Shown piece after piece: positions 8,251 to 18,099 of a stretch of 64,000 bases of DNA. A program made the translations under genes and the position numbers. The notes under the pieces were generated by a model, which was not told where the DNA came from, searched no databases, and saw only the letters and a list, made by a program, of their open reading frames with translations. Location of the stretch: positions 186,001-250,000 of the forward strand of contig CAVOSE010000009.1 of the NCBI GenBank assembly GCA_963698775.1. Reading direction: 5' to 3'. Positions within the stretch are counted from its first letter, which is position 1. The number at the start of each line of letters is the position of its first letter. The stretch comes from Thiohalocapsa sp963698775. Lineage in GTDB: Bacteria; Pseudomonadota; Gammaproteobacteria; Chromatiales; Chromatiaceae.

Positions 8251-10774
8251 GTGAATCAGGCGACTCGTGCGGGACAACTCACTCTTACCGACTACATCGA
8301 TCGCGCCTGGCGCGAGGGGGCTATGTGGGCGTTGGTCTGCGTGGCGCTCTACTTGGTGTTGGCGTTGGCGAGCTACACGCCGGACGACCCCGGTTGGTCC
8401 TATGTCGGCGCCAGCGAAGGGGTGGGCAATGCGGCCGGGCGCTACGGCGCGCTGTTTGCGGATCTGGCCCTGTTCCTTTTCGGACTGTTCGCCTACCTGA
8501 TTCCGGTTGTAGTCGCGTGGAGCGGGTATCTAGTATTCCGCCAGCGGGAGCCGGAACCAGAGACCAAACTGTACTGGCTTGCGCTTCGCTGGCTGGGATT
8601 CGTGATGACACTGGCCGCGGGTACAGGCTTGGCCACGACCCACTTGGGACCGATGGGCGGCACGTTGCAGAACGGCATCGGCGGCGGTTTGGGACTGCTC
8701 GTGGCTGAGTATGCTGGTGCCGCCTTTGGTGATTCCGGCGCCTCACTGTTCCTGACCGCGCTCCTGTTCGCTGGCTTCACGCTGTTCACCGGTCTGTCTC
8801 CGCTGTTGCTGGTCGACCTGATCGGGGCCGCGACGCTGGCCCTGGCGCGTCTGCCGGTCGCTTTGTGGCATCGTATGGAAGGGTTGCGGCTACTGCGCCT
8901 CCCGAGTCTTCGGCGCCGTCGTCATGACGAGCATCACGACGAGTTGGACGTCGACGATGCAGCCGACTATGACCAGGACCCATACCCTCCGGCCGAGTTC
9001 GATCCGCGTCTACTGGATGCCGTCGATCTCGAGCCCGACCCGCGCGCGCTCGCTGATCGGCCATCGGCGCGTTCGCCCGAATCCTTGCCTACACCGCTAA
9101 AGGCGACGGCCCGTGCCGCAGTCACGCCGTCGCTGGCGAGCGATGCAGGGCGCCCGACCGCACCCGCGGTGCGGGCTGCTGACCCCAATGCTTTGCAACG
9201 GCACAGGCCCGATGTCAGGTCGCGGTCGTCCGTGGGGGCGGATGCGGGCGAACGCCCGCCGCTGGATCTGCTCGATGCCCCCCGCAAGAGCGGCACGGCG
9301 ATCGACCCGGCGCAGCTGGAGCAGATGTCCCGCGAACTCGAGGCGCGGTTGGCAGAGTTTGGCGTTGTTGCGGAGGTGGTCGAGGTCCATCCCGGCCCGG
9401 TGGTGGCCTTGTTCGAACTAGATCTGGCGCCTGGTTTGAAGGTGAGCAAAATCACCGGGCTCGCCAAGGATATCGCCCGCGCCCTGATCTAAGGTCAGCG
9501 TCCGGGTCGTCGAGGTCATTCCCGGAAAGTCGGTCATCGGTCTTGAGGTTCCGAATGACCACCGCGAGATGGTCGTGCTGAGCGAAATCCTCGGCTCCCG
9601 GGTCTACCGCGAGGCGCAGTCCCCGCTGACGATCGGAATGGGCACCAACATCTCGGGCGAACCGGTGGTGGCAGATCTGGCGCGTATGCCCCATGCCCTG
9701 ATTGCAGGTACCACCGGGTCGGGTAAGTCGGTCGCGATCAACGCCATGATCCTAAGCCTGGTCTATAAGGCCGGCGCCGAGGATGTGCGGCTGATCATGG
9801 TTGACCCGAAGATGCTGGAGTTGTCGGTCTACGAGGGCATTCCGCACCTGCTGACGCCCGTTGTGACCGATATGAAGGAGGCCGCCAACGCGCTGCGCTG
9901 GTGTGTCGGTGAGATGGAGCGCCGTTACAAGCTCATGGCCAGTCTCGGTGTGCGCAACATCGGCGGCTACAACCGCAAGGTGCTGGATGCCATCGCAGCC
10001 GGCGAGCCGATTGCCGATCCGCTGTTCAAGGTCACCGAAGGCGCCGATTTAGCATTCGGTGCCGACGGTGGCCTGGAGGTGCCGACCCTGGGCAAGCTAC
10101 CCTACATCGTGGTCATCATCGACGAGCTGGCGGACATGATGATGGTGGTGGGCAAGAAGGTCGAGGAACTGATCGCGCGGCTGGCGCAAAAGGCGCGGGC
10201 CTCGGGCATCCATTTGCTGTTGGCCACCCAGCGTCCGTCCGTGGATGTGCTCACCGGTTTGATCAAGGCGAACATACCCACCCGTATGGCCTTCAAGGTC
10301 TCGGCTCGGGTCGACTCACGTACGGTCCTGGATCAGATGGGAGCGGAGCACTTGCTTGGGCATGGCGACATGTTGTATTTGCCCCCGGGCGGCAGCATTC
10401 CTCAGCGCGTGCATGGTGCCTTTATCGATGACCATGAGGTGCATCGGGTTGTGGATTTCCTAAAACAGCAGGGCGCGCCGGATTATATCGACACGATTCT
10501 GCAGGAGCCCAGCGATCATCTACCCGGCATCGATCCGGAGCCGCGCGGCGGTGCCGGCGATGTGGAAGATCAGGATGCGCTATTCGATGAAGCCGTGCAG
10601 TATGTTGTCGAGAGTCGGCGCGCATCCATTTCTGGCGTTCAGCGCAAGCTCAAGATCGGCTACAACCGTGCAGCGCGCATGATCGAGGAAATGGAGCGCA
10701 TCGGTATCGTCGGCGCTGCCGAAACCAATGGAAATCGAGACGTGCTCGCGCCACCACCCCCACCCGAGGACTGA
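8251..10774 (+). CDS. ftsK: DNA translocase FtsK, frameshifted in this sequence
   Basis: FtsK couples septation to chromosome dimer resolution and pumps DNA towards dif. The GTG start at 8251 has a GGAGGA ribosome site. The N-terminal half has four membrane helices and an acidic/Pro-rich linker, and ends in GLKVSKITGLAKDIARAL before a TAA at 9490. The motor resumes in the +1 frame with VSVRVVEVIPGKSVIG, Walker A AGTTGSGKS, and the C-terminal gamma winged helix (SISGVQRKLKIGYNRAARMIEEME). Dropping one base near 9487 restores ALSKVSVRVVEV, giving about 840 residues, a normal length. Because ftsK is normally essential, a sequencing or assembly indel is more likely than a broken gene. Confidence 0.93.
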
Positions 10775-10778
10775 TTTT

Positions 10779-11444
10779 TTGTATCCAACTCCAAGCCTTC
10801 GCCGTTTCAGTGTTCAGGTCCGTCGCCCGCTCTTTTTTGGCCTGCTGTTGGCCGTCCTTTTGGGTGCAGCTCAGGCTGTCGCGGCGGATGGCGTGTCCTT
10901 GGTCAAGGACTATCTGCGCGGTCTAAACAGCCTCCAGGCGGACTTTCGCCAGATCACGCTGGCCGGTGATGGCGGCGAGATGATCGAATCACGGGGTACC
11001 TTCTACCTGCTGCGGCCGAATCGCTTTCGCTGGGACTATGCAACGCCCTCGGAGCAGCTGATCGTCGCCGATGGCAAGCGCATCTACGTCTACGACAAGG
11101 AACTGGCGCAGGTCAGCCATCGCAGCCAAAAGGCGATTCTGGATGGCACGCCGGCGCAGTTGCTGGCCAGCAACGAGCCGCCGGAGCAATATTTCACCAT
11201 CACGAATATCGACCGTGACGACGGGCGGGTCTGGGCTGAACTAGTGCCAAAGACGGCGGAGACGGATGTCGAGAAGCTTCAGATCGGCTTCCTTGATGGG
11301 GAACTCGACACGCTGGTCATGGAAGATCGCTTCGGTCAGCTCACGCGCTTCATCTTTACGAATCTCGACCGCAACCCGCAGCTCCAGTACGCCATGTTCC
11401 GATTCAAGCGGCCAGCCGGGGCCGACTTTCTGAAAATCGACTAA
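10779..11444 (+). CDS. lolA: outer-membrane lipoprotein carrier protein LolA
   Basis: The periplasmic chaperone that carries lipoproteins from LolCDE to LolB. It has a signal peptide (hydrophobic PLFFGLLLAVLLGAAQAVAA, cleavage likely after AVAA). The mature part is typical: LRGLNSLQADFRQITL, GTFYLLRPNRFRWDY, and IYVYDKELAQVS. The start is most likely TTG at 10779, with GAGGA eight bases upstream. The ATG at 10728 lies inside ftsK and would add a stretch without homology. About 221 residues. It directly follows ftsK, as in many gammaproteobacteria. Confidence 0.92.
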   Translation: MYPTPSLRRFSVQVRRPLFFGLLLAVLLGAAQAVAADGVSLVKDYLRGLNSLQADFRQITLAGDGGEMIESRGTFYLLRPNRFRWDYATPSEQLIVADGKRIYVYDKELAQVSHRSQKAILDGTPAQLLASNEPPEQYFTITNIDRDDGRVWAELVPKTAETDVEKLQIGFLDGELDTLVMEDRFGQLTRFIFTNLDRNPQLQYAMFRFKRPAGADFLKID

Positions 11445-11508
11445 GACTCGCTTTGATCGAGATGCGACAGTTCCCGCCGGTGAGGCGCGACCGAAGGAAC
11501 GCCTGTAG

Positions 11509-11559
11509 ATGCGACTTCAGTCGCACGGAAACGACCTAGTGAGCGACTGAAGTCGAATC
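11509..11559. repeat. palindromic repeat, family C copy 1
   Basis: Left arm ATGCGACTTCAGTCGCAC (11509-11526), right arm GAGCGACTGAAGTCGAATC. A second copy with the same arms is at 35257-35308. It sits between the convergent lolA and DUF3775 genes, where a hairpin could act as a bidirectional terminator. Confidence 0.75.
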
Positions 11560-11588
11560 CACAACCGGAACAAACGCCGAATCCAGGC

Positions 11589-11978
11589 TTAATCCTCGCA
11601 CGACAAGCCGTGCGCGATCAGACCCTCTTCGAAGTGGTCCGAAATCATGGGATGCGCGAGCACATACTCGCCTGCGCGGATGCTGAAGTCGCCGATGGCG
11701 TCATCGACCGCCTGCTCCCATTCTTCGAGGCTGTAGTCGCCGCGGCCGAGCCACATCAAGGCCACCAGCTCCGCGCGTTGGCGCTCGGACATGTCCTCGA
11801 CGATGCCGCGGAATTCCGCCAGGCTATAGTCGTCGCTATGATCCGCGAGTACCTGCATGGCCCAGTCCTCAGTCGGACTGTCAGGTACTTCTGGGATCAC
11901 CACATCTTCCTTGGCCTGAAACTCACGGGCCAGGGAGACTAAGTTGCAAAGGGTTTCTAGCCTGATATGCAAGCGCAC
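11589..11978 (-). CDS. DUF3775 domain protein
   Basis: A 129-residue acidic cytoplasmic protein. The core matches the DUF3775 family: WAMQVLADHSDDYSLAEF, then RQRAELVALMWLGRGDYSLE. No catalytic motif is evident and the family function is unknown. The start is ATG. It is convergent with lolA. The 299 bases upstream of it (to 12277) carry no recognised feature apart from the promoters that must serve this gene and the divergent M48 protease. Confidence 0.8.
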   Translation of the reverse strand: MRLHIRLETLCNLVSLAREFQAKEDVVIPEVPDSPTEDWAMQVLADHSDDYSLAEFRGIVEDMSERQRAELVALMWLGRGDYSLEEWEQAVDDAIGDFSIRAGEYVLAHPMISDHFEEGLIAHGLSCED

Positions 11979-12277
11979 GGGCGCCTCCTCGTTATCGTGT
12001 CATTGTGGCCGGATCGCTGGCGGCAACGCCAACCCCCGGCTACCGGAAGGCGCGGGTCGGTTGCGTCGGCGCCGTCCTTCGAATCGTTGCAGTTTACATC
12101 GCCCATGCCCGACGATGGCCTGATCGAGAACAAGTCCGTGCGCGATCGCAGAGACCAGTTCGCGTCCCCATATGCTTTCCCGATGGGCTCACAAAGTGAA
12201 AGCGTCGGGCTGATGGGCTTGTTAGGTCGTCTGCCGCGATGGCATGGGTCAACGGAATTCAGGACAAGGTATCGGAC

Positions 12278-13078
12278 ATGATCTACAAAATCGCGGCATT
12301 GCTCTTTGCGGTCGCAGCGGTGATTGCGCTGCCGTCGGGCTGCGCGACGGCACCCGAGACGGGGCGCAAGCAACTGCTGCTGGTCAGCCCTTCCGAAGAG
12401 GCGCGGATGGGGCTGCAGGCCTTCAATCAGCTTAAGCAAGAGCAACCCGTGGTCAGCAGCGGAAAGGATGCGGCCCTGGTGCGCAACGTCGGCCAACGTA
12501 TCGCGCGCGTCGCGCCGCTGCCCAATGCAGAATGGGAATTCGTGCTATTCAAGGATGACACTCCCAATGCCTTTGCGCTCCCTGGTGGCAAGGTAGGCAT
12601 AAACACCGGCATCCTGCCCGTCACCAAGAATGAGGCCGGCATGGCGACGGTGATGGGGCACGAGGTCGCGCATGCCGTGGCGCGTCACGGTGCGGAGCGG
12701 ATGTCCCAAGGAGTGGCGGTGCAACTCGGTGGCGCGCTGCTAGGCGCTGCGTTGGGTGGCCAGGGTGGTGCTACGCGAGACGCGGCGATGCAGATGTATG
12801 GGCTTGGGGCCCAATATGGCGTGATGTTGCCGTACTCCCGCACCCACGAGCTGGAAGCCGATGAGCTGGGGCTCCTTTTCATGGCCCGCGCCGGCTACGA
12901 TCCGGCCGAGGCGATCGAATTTTGGAAGCGCTTCGCCGCCTACAATGCCGAGCAGGGCGGAAAGCCACCGGAATTTCTTAGCACCCACCCGCTCGATGCC
13001 CGTCGCATCAATGAGCTACAACAGATGATGCCGCGCGCGCTCGCCGAGTACGAGCGCGCGAAGGCACGCGCGGGCTGA
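12278..13078 (+). CDS. M48-family zinc metalloprotease lipoprotein
   Basis: A 266-residue peptidase with an N-terminal lipoprotein signal (lipobox ALPSGC, Cys22). Zinc motif HEVAH is at about residues 128-132, and the third ligand is in the later motif HELEADELGLLFMARAGYDP. LSTHPLDARRI is typical of the LoiP/YcaL/BepA-type M48 clade. By family it acts in outer-membrane protein quality control from the periplasmic side. The ATG at 12278 was chosen because the lipobox then falls at the usual distance; the open frame extends a little further upstream. It is followed after six bases by the AttH-like gene. Confidence 0.88.
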   Translation: MIYKIAALLFAVAAVIALPSGCATAPETGRKQLLLVSPSEEARMGLQAFNQLKQEQPVVSSGKDAALVRNVGQRIARVAPLPNAEWEFVLFKDDTPNAFALPGGKVGINTGILPVTKNEAGMATVMGHEVAHAVARHGAERMSQGVAVQLGGALLGAALGGQGGATRDAAMQMYGLGAQYGVMLPYSRTHELEADELGLLFMARAGYDPAEAIEFWKRFAAYNAEQGGKPPEFLSTHPLDARRINELQQMMPRALAEYERAKARAG

Positions 13079-13084
13079 GCGGGC

Positions 13085-14401
13085 GTGCCGCTACGTAGCC
13101 GTCTTTCGCGTTGGGCCATTCCGTTGGTGGTGTTGGCCCTGGGTGGTGGCGGCGTCTGGTTGTTCTGGCCGGATGGAGCTGACCGTCAGGGCACCGGTAT
13201 CGACCCCGCCACCTTCGCGGCGATGCTCGATTTCAACGCCGATGCCTTTACTGCCGCGGAGGGCGACTGGGATTTTGTCTTTCCGCGGGACCAGGCTCCA
13301 CATCTCGACCATCGCGGCGATGTCTGGGATCTCAGCGGCCAACTCGTCGATAGCGAGAGGCGCCGTTATGGTCTGCGGCTGACCTTTTTGCGCATTGGTT
13401 TGGCCGACCCCGCGCAACGGCGCACGTCGGCCTTGGCGGCCGACAGCGTACTGTTGGCGCGCTTCGCGCTAGCGCCCGAAGAGGGTCCGGCAGCCCTGAG
13501 TGCGCAGCGCTCGAGTCGGGCTGCGGCTGGCCTAGCAGGTGCACAGGTGCACCCCTTTCGCCTGTGGCTAGAGGATTGGTCGCTGGCGCAAGGCGAAGGC
13601 GATGACCTTTTACTGCAGGCGGGCTTTGATGATCTAACGCTAGCGCTGAGGTTGATGCCGCAGAAGTCCGTTGTGACCGAGGCCCAGGCAGGTCTGCTCG
13701 CCAATGCGCGCGGCGGGGGCGGTTCGGCTGCCCAGGGACCCGGGTTCCACTTCTATCTGCAACCGCGGCTGGCGGTTGAGGGCCGATTGTTACGCGGGGG
13801 TCGGACGGTCGCGAAGGGTGACCGGAACGCGACGGCGGATTTGGGCTCCGCCTCAGGGCCATTGAGCGGGCTATCCCAAGCGTCCACGACGCCTTCGGAT
13901 GCGATCGATGTCACAGGAACCGCCTGGCTCGAACACGCCTGGGGCTCGGTGTCTGGGGGGCTGATTGGACAGCAGGGCCAGCTGACAATGAATCGCTTCT
14001 CGTTGCAGCTCGACGACGACACGGAGCTGTTTTGCGTGCAACTGCGTCGACGCAGCGGTGGCGGCACCCCGGTGCCGACCTGTGTGGTCATCGCCGAGGA
14101 TGGCGGCACGCGGCTATTCCCGCGACGCGAGCTGACCTTAGAGCCACGCAGTGATGGTATCTGGTTCAGCCCCGACGGTGGTGCGCGTTATCCGTTGCGG
14201 TGGCGCCTGGTGCTACCGGCCCTGGGGCTCGATGTCGCGATCGATCCACTGCTGGCGGGACAGGAACTGGAGCCCGGTGCCGCGGTCGCAGAACGCACTT
14301 GGAGCGGGGTTGTGACGGTATCCGGTAGCCGCGACGGAGACCGCGTCACCGGCAGCGGACGCATGGACCTAAGCGGCTACGGCACCGATTTGGGAACCTG
14401 A
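13085..14401 (+). CDS. AttH/CrtC-like secreted lipocalin-type protein
   Basis: A 438-residue protein starting at GTG, with one N-terminal hydrophobic helix (residues 10-28). It resembles the COG5621/AttH family related to carotenoid 1,2-hydratase CrtC: DWDFVFPRDQAPHLDHR followed by YGLRLTFLRIGL, and a late segment around TGTAWLEHAWGS. The segment usually reading EWWYxTG is VWDLSGQL here, so the conserved Trp-Trp-Tyr is largely lost, which may affect activity. Function in the family is unclear; hydrolase or hydratase on a hydrophobic substrate has been proposed. It is followed by two cytochrome genes. Short GAGACGCCC-type direct repeats lie just after it (14407-14466). Confidence 0.75.
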   Translation: MPLRSRLSRWAIPLVVLALGGGGVWLFWPDGADRQGTGIDPATFAAMLDFNADAFTAAEGDWDFVFPRDQAPHLDHRGDVWDLSGQLVDSERRRYGLRLTFLRIGLADPAQRRTSALAADSVLLARFALAPEEGPAALSAQRSSRAAAGLAGAQVHPFRLWLEDWSLAQGEGDDLLLQAGFDDLTLALRLMPQKSVVTEAQAGLLANARGGGGSAAQGPGFHFYLQPRLAVEGRLLRGGRTVAKGDRNATADLGSASGPLSGLSQASTTPSDAIDVTGTAWLEHAWGSVSGGLIGQQGQLTMNRFSLQLDDDTELFCVQLRRRSGGGTPVPTCVVIAEDGGTRLFPRRELTLEPRSDGIWFSPDGGARYPLRWRLVLPALGLDVAIDPLLAGQELEPGAAVAERTWSGVVTVSGSRDGDRVTGSGRMDLSGYGTDLGT

Positions 14402-14502
14402 GCCCCAGAGACGCCCCCGGAGATGGCCCAGAGACGCCCCACTACGGACGCCCCTCGGAGACGCCGGCACGCGTGATGCCCCAACCTGCTCAGGATGTCA
14501 AA

Positions 14503-16038
14503 ATGCAGAGTCGTATGTTCAATTCCACAGTTGCCCGAACGGCGATCCTTGAGCCAGAAAATGGGCCAGAGCAGGTGCTGCCAGAGCGCCCATCCTCTGT
14601 AACGCGCTTGCCGATCGAGCGGCCGATCGCGACACGGATTCTGGCCGCCGCGCTGCTCGTCGTGCCGATGCTCAGCGGTTGCGACGGCGACCGGCCGGCC
14701 GAGGCCACCAAGGCCGAGCCGGGCGTGATCCCTGCCACCGCCCAACGCCCCGGTGATCCGGAGGCGGGCTACGACGCACTGGTCAATCGCGCCGTCGTCA
14801 CTTGTGGCTTGCCCTACCGCGCCTACGCCGCCAGCACCGGCAATCCTACGCCGGAGTTCGTGCTGCCCGGCCGCAAGGGGCGCAATGCGGAGTTGCCCTA
14901 TGCGGTCACCGCCTTTACCGCCGACAGCGGCGTCGAACTGGTCACCAGCAATTGCCTCGGTTGCCACGCAGCACCGTTGAACGGCGAGCTGGTCATTGGG
15001 CTCGGCAACGAGTTCCTCGACTTCACCGGCGACCCGGTCATGGCGGTGGAGGCTGCTGGCGCCTATGTCGAAGGCGAGGCTGAGGCTGCAGAATGGCAAC
15101 GTTGGGCAGATCGCATCTCGGCCATCGCCCCCTGGGCCATGACCGATACCGTCGGGGCCAACCCGGCCGTCGCCATTACGGTCGCCCTGATGGCCCACCG
15201 CGATCCGAAGACCTTGGCCTGGTCGGACGAGCCGGTGCTGGAGTTACCCCCCACGGGTATCATGCCGGTCAGCGTGCCGCCCTGGTGGAACGTCGGCAAG
15301 AAGCACGCGATGTTTTACAACGGCGAGGGCCGTGGCGACCACGTGCGCTACATGATGTTGGCCTCTACCACCTGCACCGACTCCGTAGCCGAGGCGCGCG
15401 CCATCGACGCCTGGTTCCAGGACGTGCGTGCCTATTTGGCCACGCTGAAAGCCCCCGACTATCCCTATCCGGTCGATGTCGAGCTGGCCGCAGCCGGGGA
15501 AGAGCTGTTCAAGTCAGAATGCAAGAAATGTCACGGCACCTATGACACCGACGGCTCAGTCGCTCGCTACCCGAACAAACTGATCGCCCTGGATAAGGTG
15601 GGCACCGATCCGATGCTGGCAGAGCGGGCCTACACCGAGGGAGAGCGTTTCGTACGCTGGTTCAACATGTCCTTCTACGGTGAGGACTCCAGCAGCCAAC
15701 CCGGCCTAGGATACGTTGCGCCGCCGCTGGAAGGCGTCTGGGCGACGGCGCCCTATCTGCACAATGGCTCCGTCCCGACGCTCGCCGCGTTGCTGGATAC
15801 CAAATCCCGACCTGTTCGATGGCGCTTCGACGGCGATGATCCCGCCTATAACGAATCCGCGCTCGGTTGGAGCTTTCGCAGCCTAAAGCAGGGGCGTGAG
15901 CAGTTCGCGAGCCTGGAAGAGCAAAAATGGGTCTACGACACGACGCGACCTGGTTTCAGCAACCAGGGGCACGACTTTGGTGACGTCCTCAACGCCGAGG
16001 AGCGCCGGGCCCTGCTCGAATACCTGAAGATCTTGTGA
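14503..16038 (+). CDS. di-heme c-type cytochrome, RoxA-like
   Basis: An exported protein of about 511 residues with two CXXCH heme sites, NCLGCHAAP and ECKKCHGTY. A hydrophobic segment ending in a possible lipobox (VVPMLSGC) lies about 60 residues in, so it is probably a lipoprotein. The segments PPWWNVGKKHAMFYNG, GVWATAPYLHNGSVPTL and the C-terminal HDFGDVLNAEERRALLEYLK are like those of RoxA-type di-heme oxygenases and related peroxidase-like cytochromes. The reaction here is unknown. The start is uncertain: ATG 14503 has an AGGA site, ATG 14476 and later codons are alternatives. Confidence 0.78.
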   Translation: MQSRMFNSTVARTAILEPENGPEQVLPERPSSVTRLPIERPIATRILAAALLVVPMLSGCDGDRPAEATKAEPGVIPATAQRPGDPEAGYDALVNRAVVTCGLPYRAYAASTGNPTPEFVLPGRKGRNAELPYAVTAFTADSGVELVTSNCLGCHAAPLNGELVIGLGNEFLDFTGDPVMAVEAAGAYVEGEAEAAEWQRWADRISAIAPWAMTDTVGANPAVAITVALMAHRDPKTLAWSDEPVLELPPTGIMPVSVPPWWNVGKKHAMFYNGEGRGDHVRYMMLASTTCTDSVAEARAIDAWFQDVRAYLATLKAPDYPYPVDVELAAAGEELFKSECKKCHGTYDTDGSVARYPNKLIALDKVGTDPMLAERAYTEGERFVRWFNMSFYGEDSSSQPGLGYVAPPLEGVWATAPYLHNGSVPTLAALLDTKSRPVRWRFDGDDPAYNESALGWSFRSLKQGREQFASLEEQKWVYDTTRPGFSNQGHDFGDVLNAEERRALLEYLKIL

Positions 16039-16087
16039 TGCCAACGCGAATCCCCGCATGATCAACGCAACCCAGAGGAGCAAACTG

Positions 16088-16588
16088 ATGATCCGCTTTC
16101 TCATTGCCGACCGTTTCACGTCGGGCCTTGCCGCATGCGTGGCGCTGACCCTAGTGCTGGCCTGGCCAGTCGGTGCCAATGCAGGCGACGAGGAGGGGCA
16201 CCATTCGCCCTTCGAGGGCCAACCACTGCTGACGCTGATGCACAACATGCAGTACTACGGCCACAAGCTCGGGCTCGCGATCGACGCGGGCAATCGCGAT
16301 CTGCAGGGTTTCTATATCCATGAGGTGGAAGAGGTCATCGAGGCTGTTTCCGAGATCGACAGCTATGACGACATTGCCATCTCCACCCTGTTGGAATCGA
16401 CCCTCAAGCCCACCTTCGAGGCGTTGGAAGCGGCCATCGAGATCGGAGATAAGGACAAGATCAGCGCCAGCTACGACAACATGCTCGAAGGCTGCAATAG
16501 CTGCCACAAGAGCGCGAATCGGCCCTACATCGTCATCGAGCGCAACCGCGACAATCCATACCCGCAGAGTTTCGCCCCCAAACCTTGA
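16088..16588 (+). CDS. class II-like mono-heme cytochrome c
   Basis: A 166-residue periplasmic protein with a signal peptide (cleavage likely near GANA/GDEEG). It has an all-helical body with one heme site, CNSCH, close to the C-terminus (LEGCNSCHKSANRPYIV), the layout of cytochrome c'/c556-type proteins. The ATG at 16088 has GAGGAG seven bases upstream; an earlier ATG at 16058 lacks one. It follows the di-heme cytochrome by 49 bases and probably shares its transcript, so it may be its electron partner. Confidence 0.85.
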   Translation: MIRFLIADRFTSGLAACVALTLVLAWPVGANAGDEEGHHSPFEGQPLLTLMHNMQYYGHKLGLAIDAGNRDLQGFYIHEVEEVIEAVSEIDSYDDIAISTLLESTLKPTFEALEAAIEIGDKDKISASYDNMLEGCNSCHKSANRPYIVIERNRDNPYPQSFAPKP

Positions 16589-16701
16589 GGGTGACAAGCA
16601 GCGAGTCTTGGACTCGGGAGAGGCGTCCGCGCGCTCTCGGGTCCGGGCAATGAAGGCGCACAGACCGAGCAGCCGTTTTTTGCCGATGTCGTCATAAAGA
16701 C

Positions 16702-16730
16702 TTGCCAAGACCGATTTTCGCCGCTAATAT
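16702..16730 (+). promoter_or_regulatory. sigma-70-type promoter of the initiator tRNA
   Basis: TTGCCA (16702-16707), 17-base spacer, TAATAT (16725-16730), followed by a GC-rich discriminator (AGGCGGC) just before the tRNA start. A GC-rich discriminator is typical of stable-RNA promoters sensitive to ppGpp. Confidence 0.75.
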
Positions 16731-16742
16731 AGGCGGCTCAGT

Positions 16743-16819
<77 letters not shown>

Positions 16820-16824
16820 AACAA

Positions 16825-16865
16825 GAAAAAAGACTTACTGGTTAACCCAGTAAGTCTTTTTTTTT
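16825..16865 (+). terminator. rho-independent terminator of tRNA-fMet
   Basis: An 11-bp stem AGACTTACTGG/CCAGTAAGTCT with a 5-base loop is flanked by an A-run on the left and nine T residues on the right. The A-run also makes it usable from the opposite strand, where gmd ends. Confidence 0.93.
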
Positions 16866-16974
16866 GGGGCGTTTTTTGACGCGCTGAGGTCAGCCGATAG
16901 GTGAGGATTTAGCTTCCAGCGGGCGCCGATTGCGGCGTTTCGGTCGCCTGCTCGCGGCGACCACGGCGGGTGGT

Positions 16975-18063
16975 CTACTCGTTGCGGTCAAACACGCGGA
17001 AGCCCTCGCGGGCGCAGAGCGCGTCGCGTTCGGCCTCGGCCATGTCGTGGCGCATCATGTCGTCGACCAGTTCATCGAACGTGACGCGGGGTTCCCAGCC
17101 GAGCCTTTCGCGGGCCTTGCTTGGGTCGCCAAGCAGGGTCTCGACCTCCGTTGGGCGGAAGTAGCGCGGGTCGACGGCGACGATGCAGTTGCCGGTAGCG
17201 GTGTCGTAGCCCTGCTCGTCAACGCCGCTGCCTTCCCAGCGGATGCTGATGTCGACGGCCTTGGCGGCGGCATCGACGAAGTCGCGCACAGAGTATTGCT
17301 CGCCGGTGGCGATGACGAAGTCCTCGGGCTGTTCCTGCTGCAGCATCAGCCATTGCATGATCACGTAGTCTTTGGCGTGGCCCCAGTCGCGCTTGGCGTC
17401 GAGGTTGCCGAGGAACAGGCTGTCCTGCAGTCCGAGCTTGATGCGGGACATGGCGCGGGTGATCTTGCGGGTAACGAAGGTCTCGCCGCGGATCGGGCTC
17501 TCGTGGTTGAAGAGGATGCCGTTGCAGGCGTAGATGCCGTAGGCCTCGCGATAGTTGATCGTGATCCAGTAGGCGTAGAGCTTGGCGGCGGCGTAGGGCG
17601 AGCGCGGATAGAACGGCGTGGTCTCGCGCTGGGGCGTTTCCTGTACCTTGCCAAAGAGTTCCGACGTGGATGCCTGGTAGAACCGTGTCTTTTCCTCCAG
17701 CCCGAGAATGCGGATAGCCTCAAGCAGGCGGAGCGTTCCGAGGGCGTCGGAGTTGGCGGTGTATTCGGGTTCCTCGAACGACACCGCGACGTGGCTCTGG
17801 GCGGCCAGGTTGTAGAGCTCGTCGGGTTGGACCTGCTGGATGATGCGGATCAGGCTGGATGAGTCGGTGAGGTCGCCGTGATGCAGCACGAAGCGCCGGT
17901 CGGGGACGTGTGGGTCCTGATACAGATGATCAATGCGGTCGGTGTTGAACAGCGAGCTGCGGCGCTTGATGCCGTGGACCTCGTAGCCCTTCTCAAGCAA
18001 CAGCTCAGCTAGGTAAGCGCCGTCTTGCCCGGTAATGCCGGTGATCAAAGCCTTTTTCGTCAT
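16975..18063 (-). CDS. gmd: GDP-mannose 4,6-dehydratase
   Basis: A 362-residue SDR enzyme converting GDP-D-mannose to GDP-4-keto-6-deoxy-D-mannose. The NADP motif GITGQDGAYLAELLLEKGYEV is at the N-terminus. The catalytic triad region shows STSELFGKVQ and SPYAAAKLYAYW, with Tyr157 and Lys161. The family hallmark GIKRRSSLFNTDRIDHL is also present. It lies downstream of fcl, the next enzyme of the GDP-L-fucose route. The convergent tRNA terminator lies about 110 bases beyond its stop. Confidence 0.97.
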   Translation of the reverse strand: MTKKALITGITGQDGAYLAELLLEKGYEVHGIKRRSSLFNTDRIDHLYQDPHVPDRRFVLHHGDLTDSSSLIRIIQQVQPDELYNLAAQSHVAVSFEEPEYTANSDALGTLRLLEAIRILGLEEKTRFYQASTSELFGKVQETPQRETTPFYPRSPYAAAKLYAYWITINYREAYGIYACNGILFNHESPIRGETFVTRKITRAMSRIKLGLQDSLFLGNLDAKRDWGHAKDYVIMQWLMLQQEQPEDFVIATGEQYSVRDFVDAAAKAVDISIRWEGSGVDEQGYDTATGNCIVAVDPRYFRPTEVETLLGDPSKARERLGWEPRVTFDELVDDMMRHDMAEAERDALCAREGFRVFDRNE

Positions 18064-18099
18064 GATTTCGCTCCAACTTCCATTCTCACTTCGGTCGCA

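Noticed and set aside
9481..9500. Programmed +1 frameshifting in ftsK
   Set aside because: No slippery codon-plus-stop signal like that of prfB, no downstream structure evident, and three other genes show the same kind of single-base break.
16602..16616. Hairpin CGAGTC/GACTCG after the class II cytochrome as a terminator
   Set aside because: Only six pairs, no T-run; too weak to claim.
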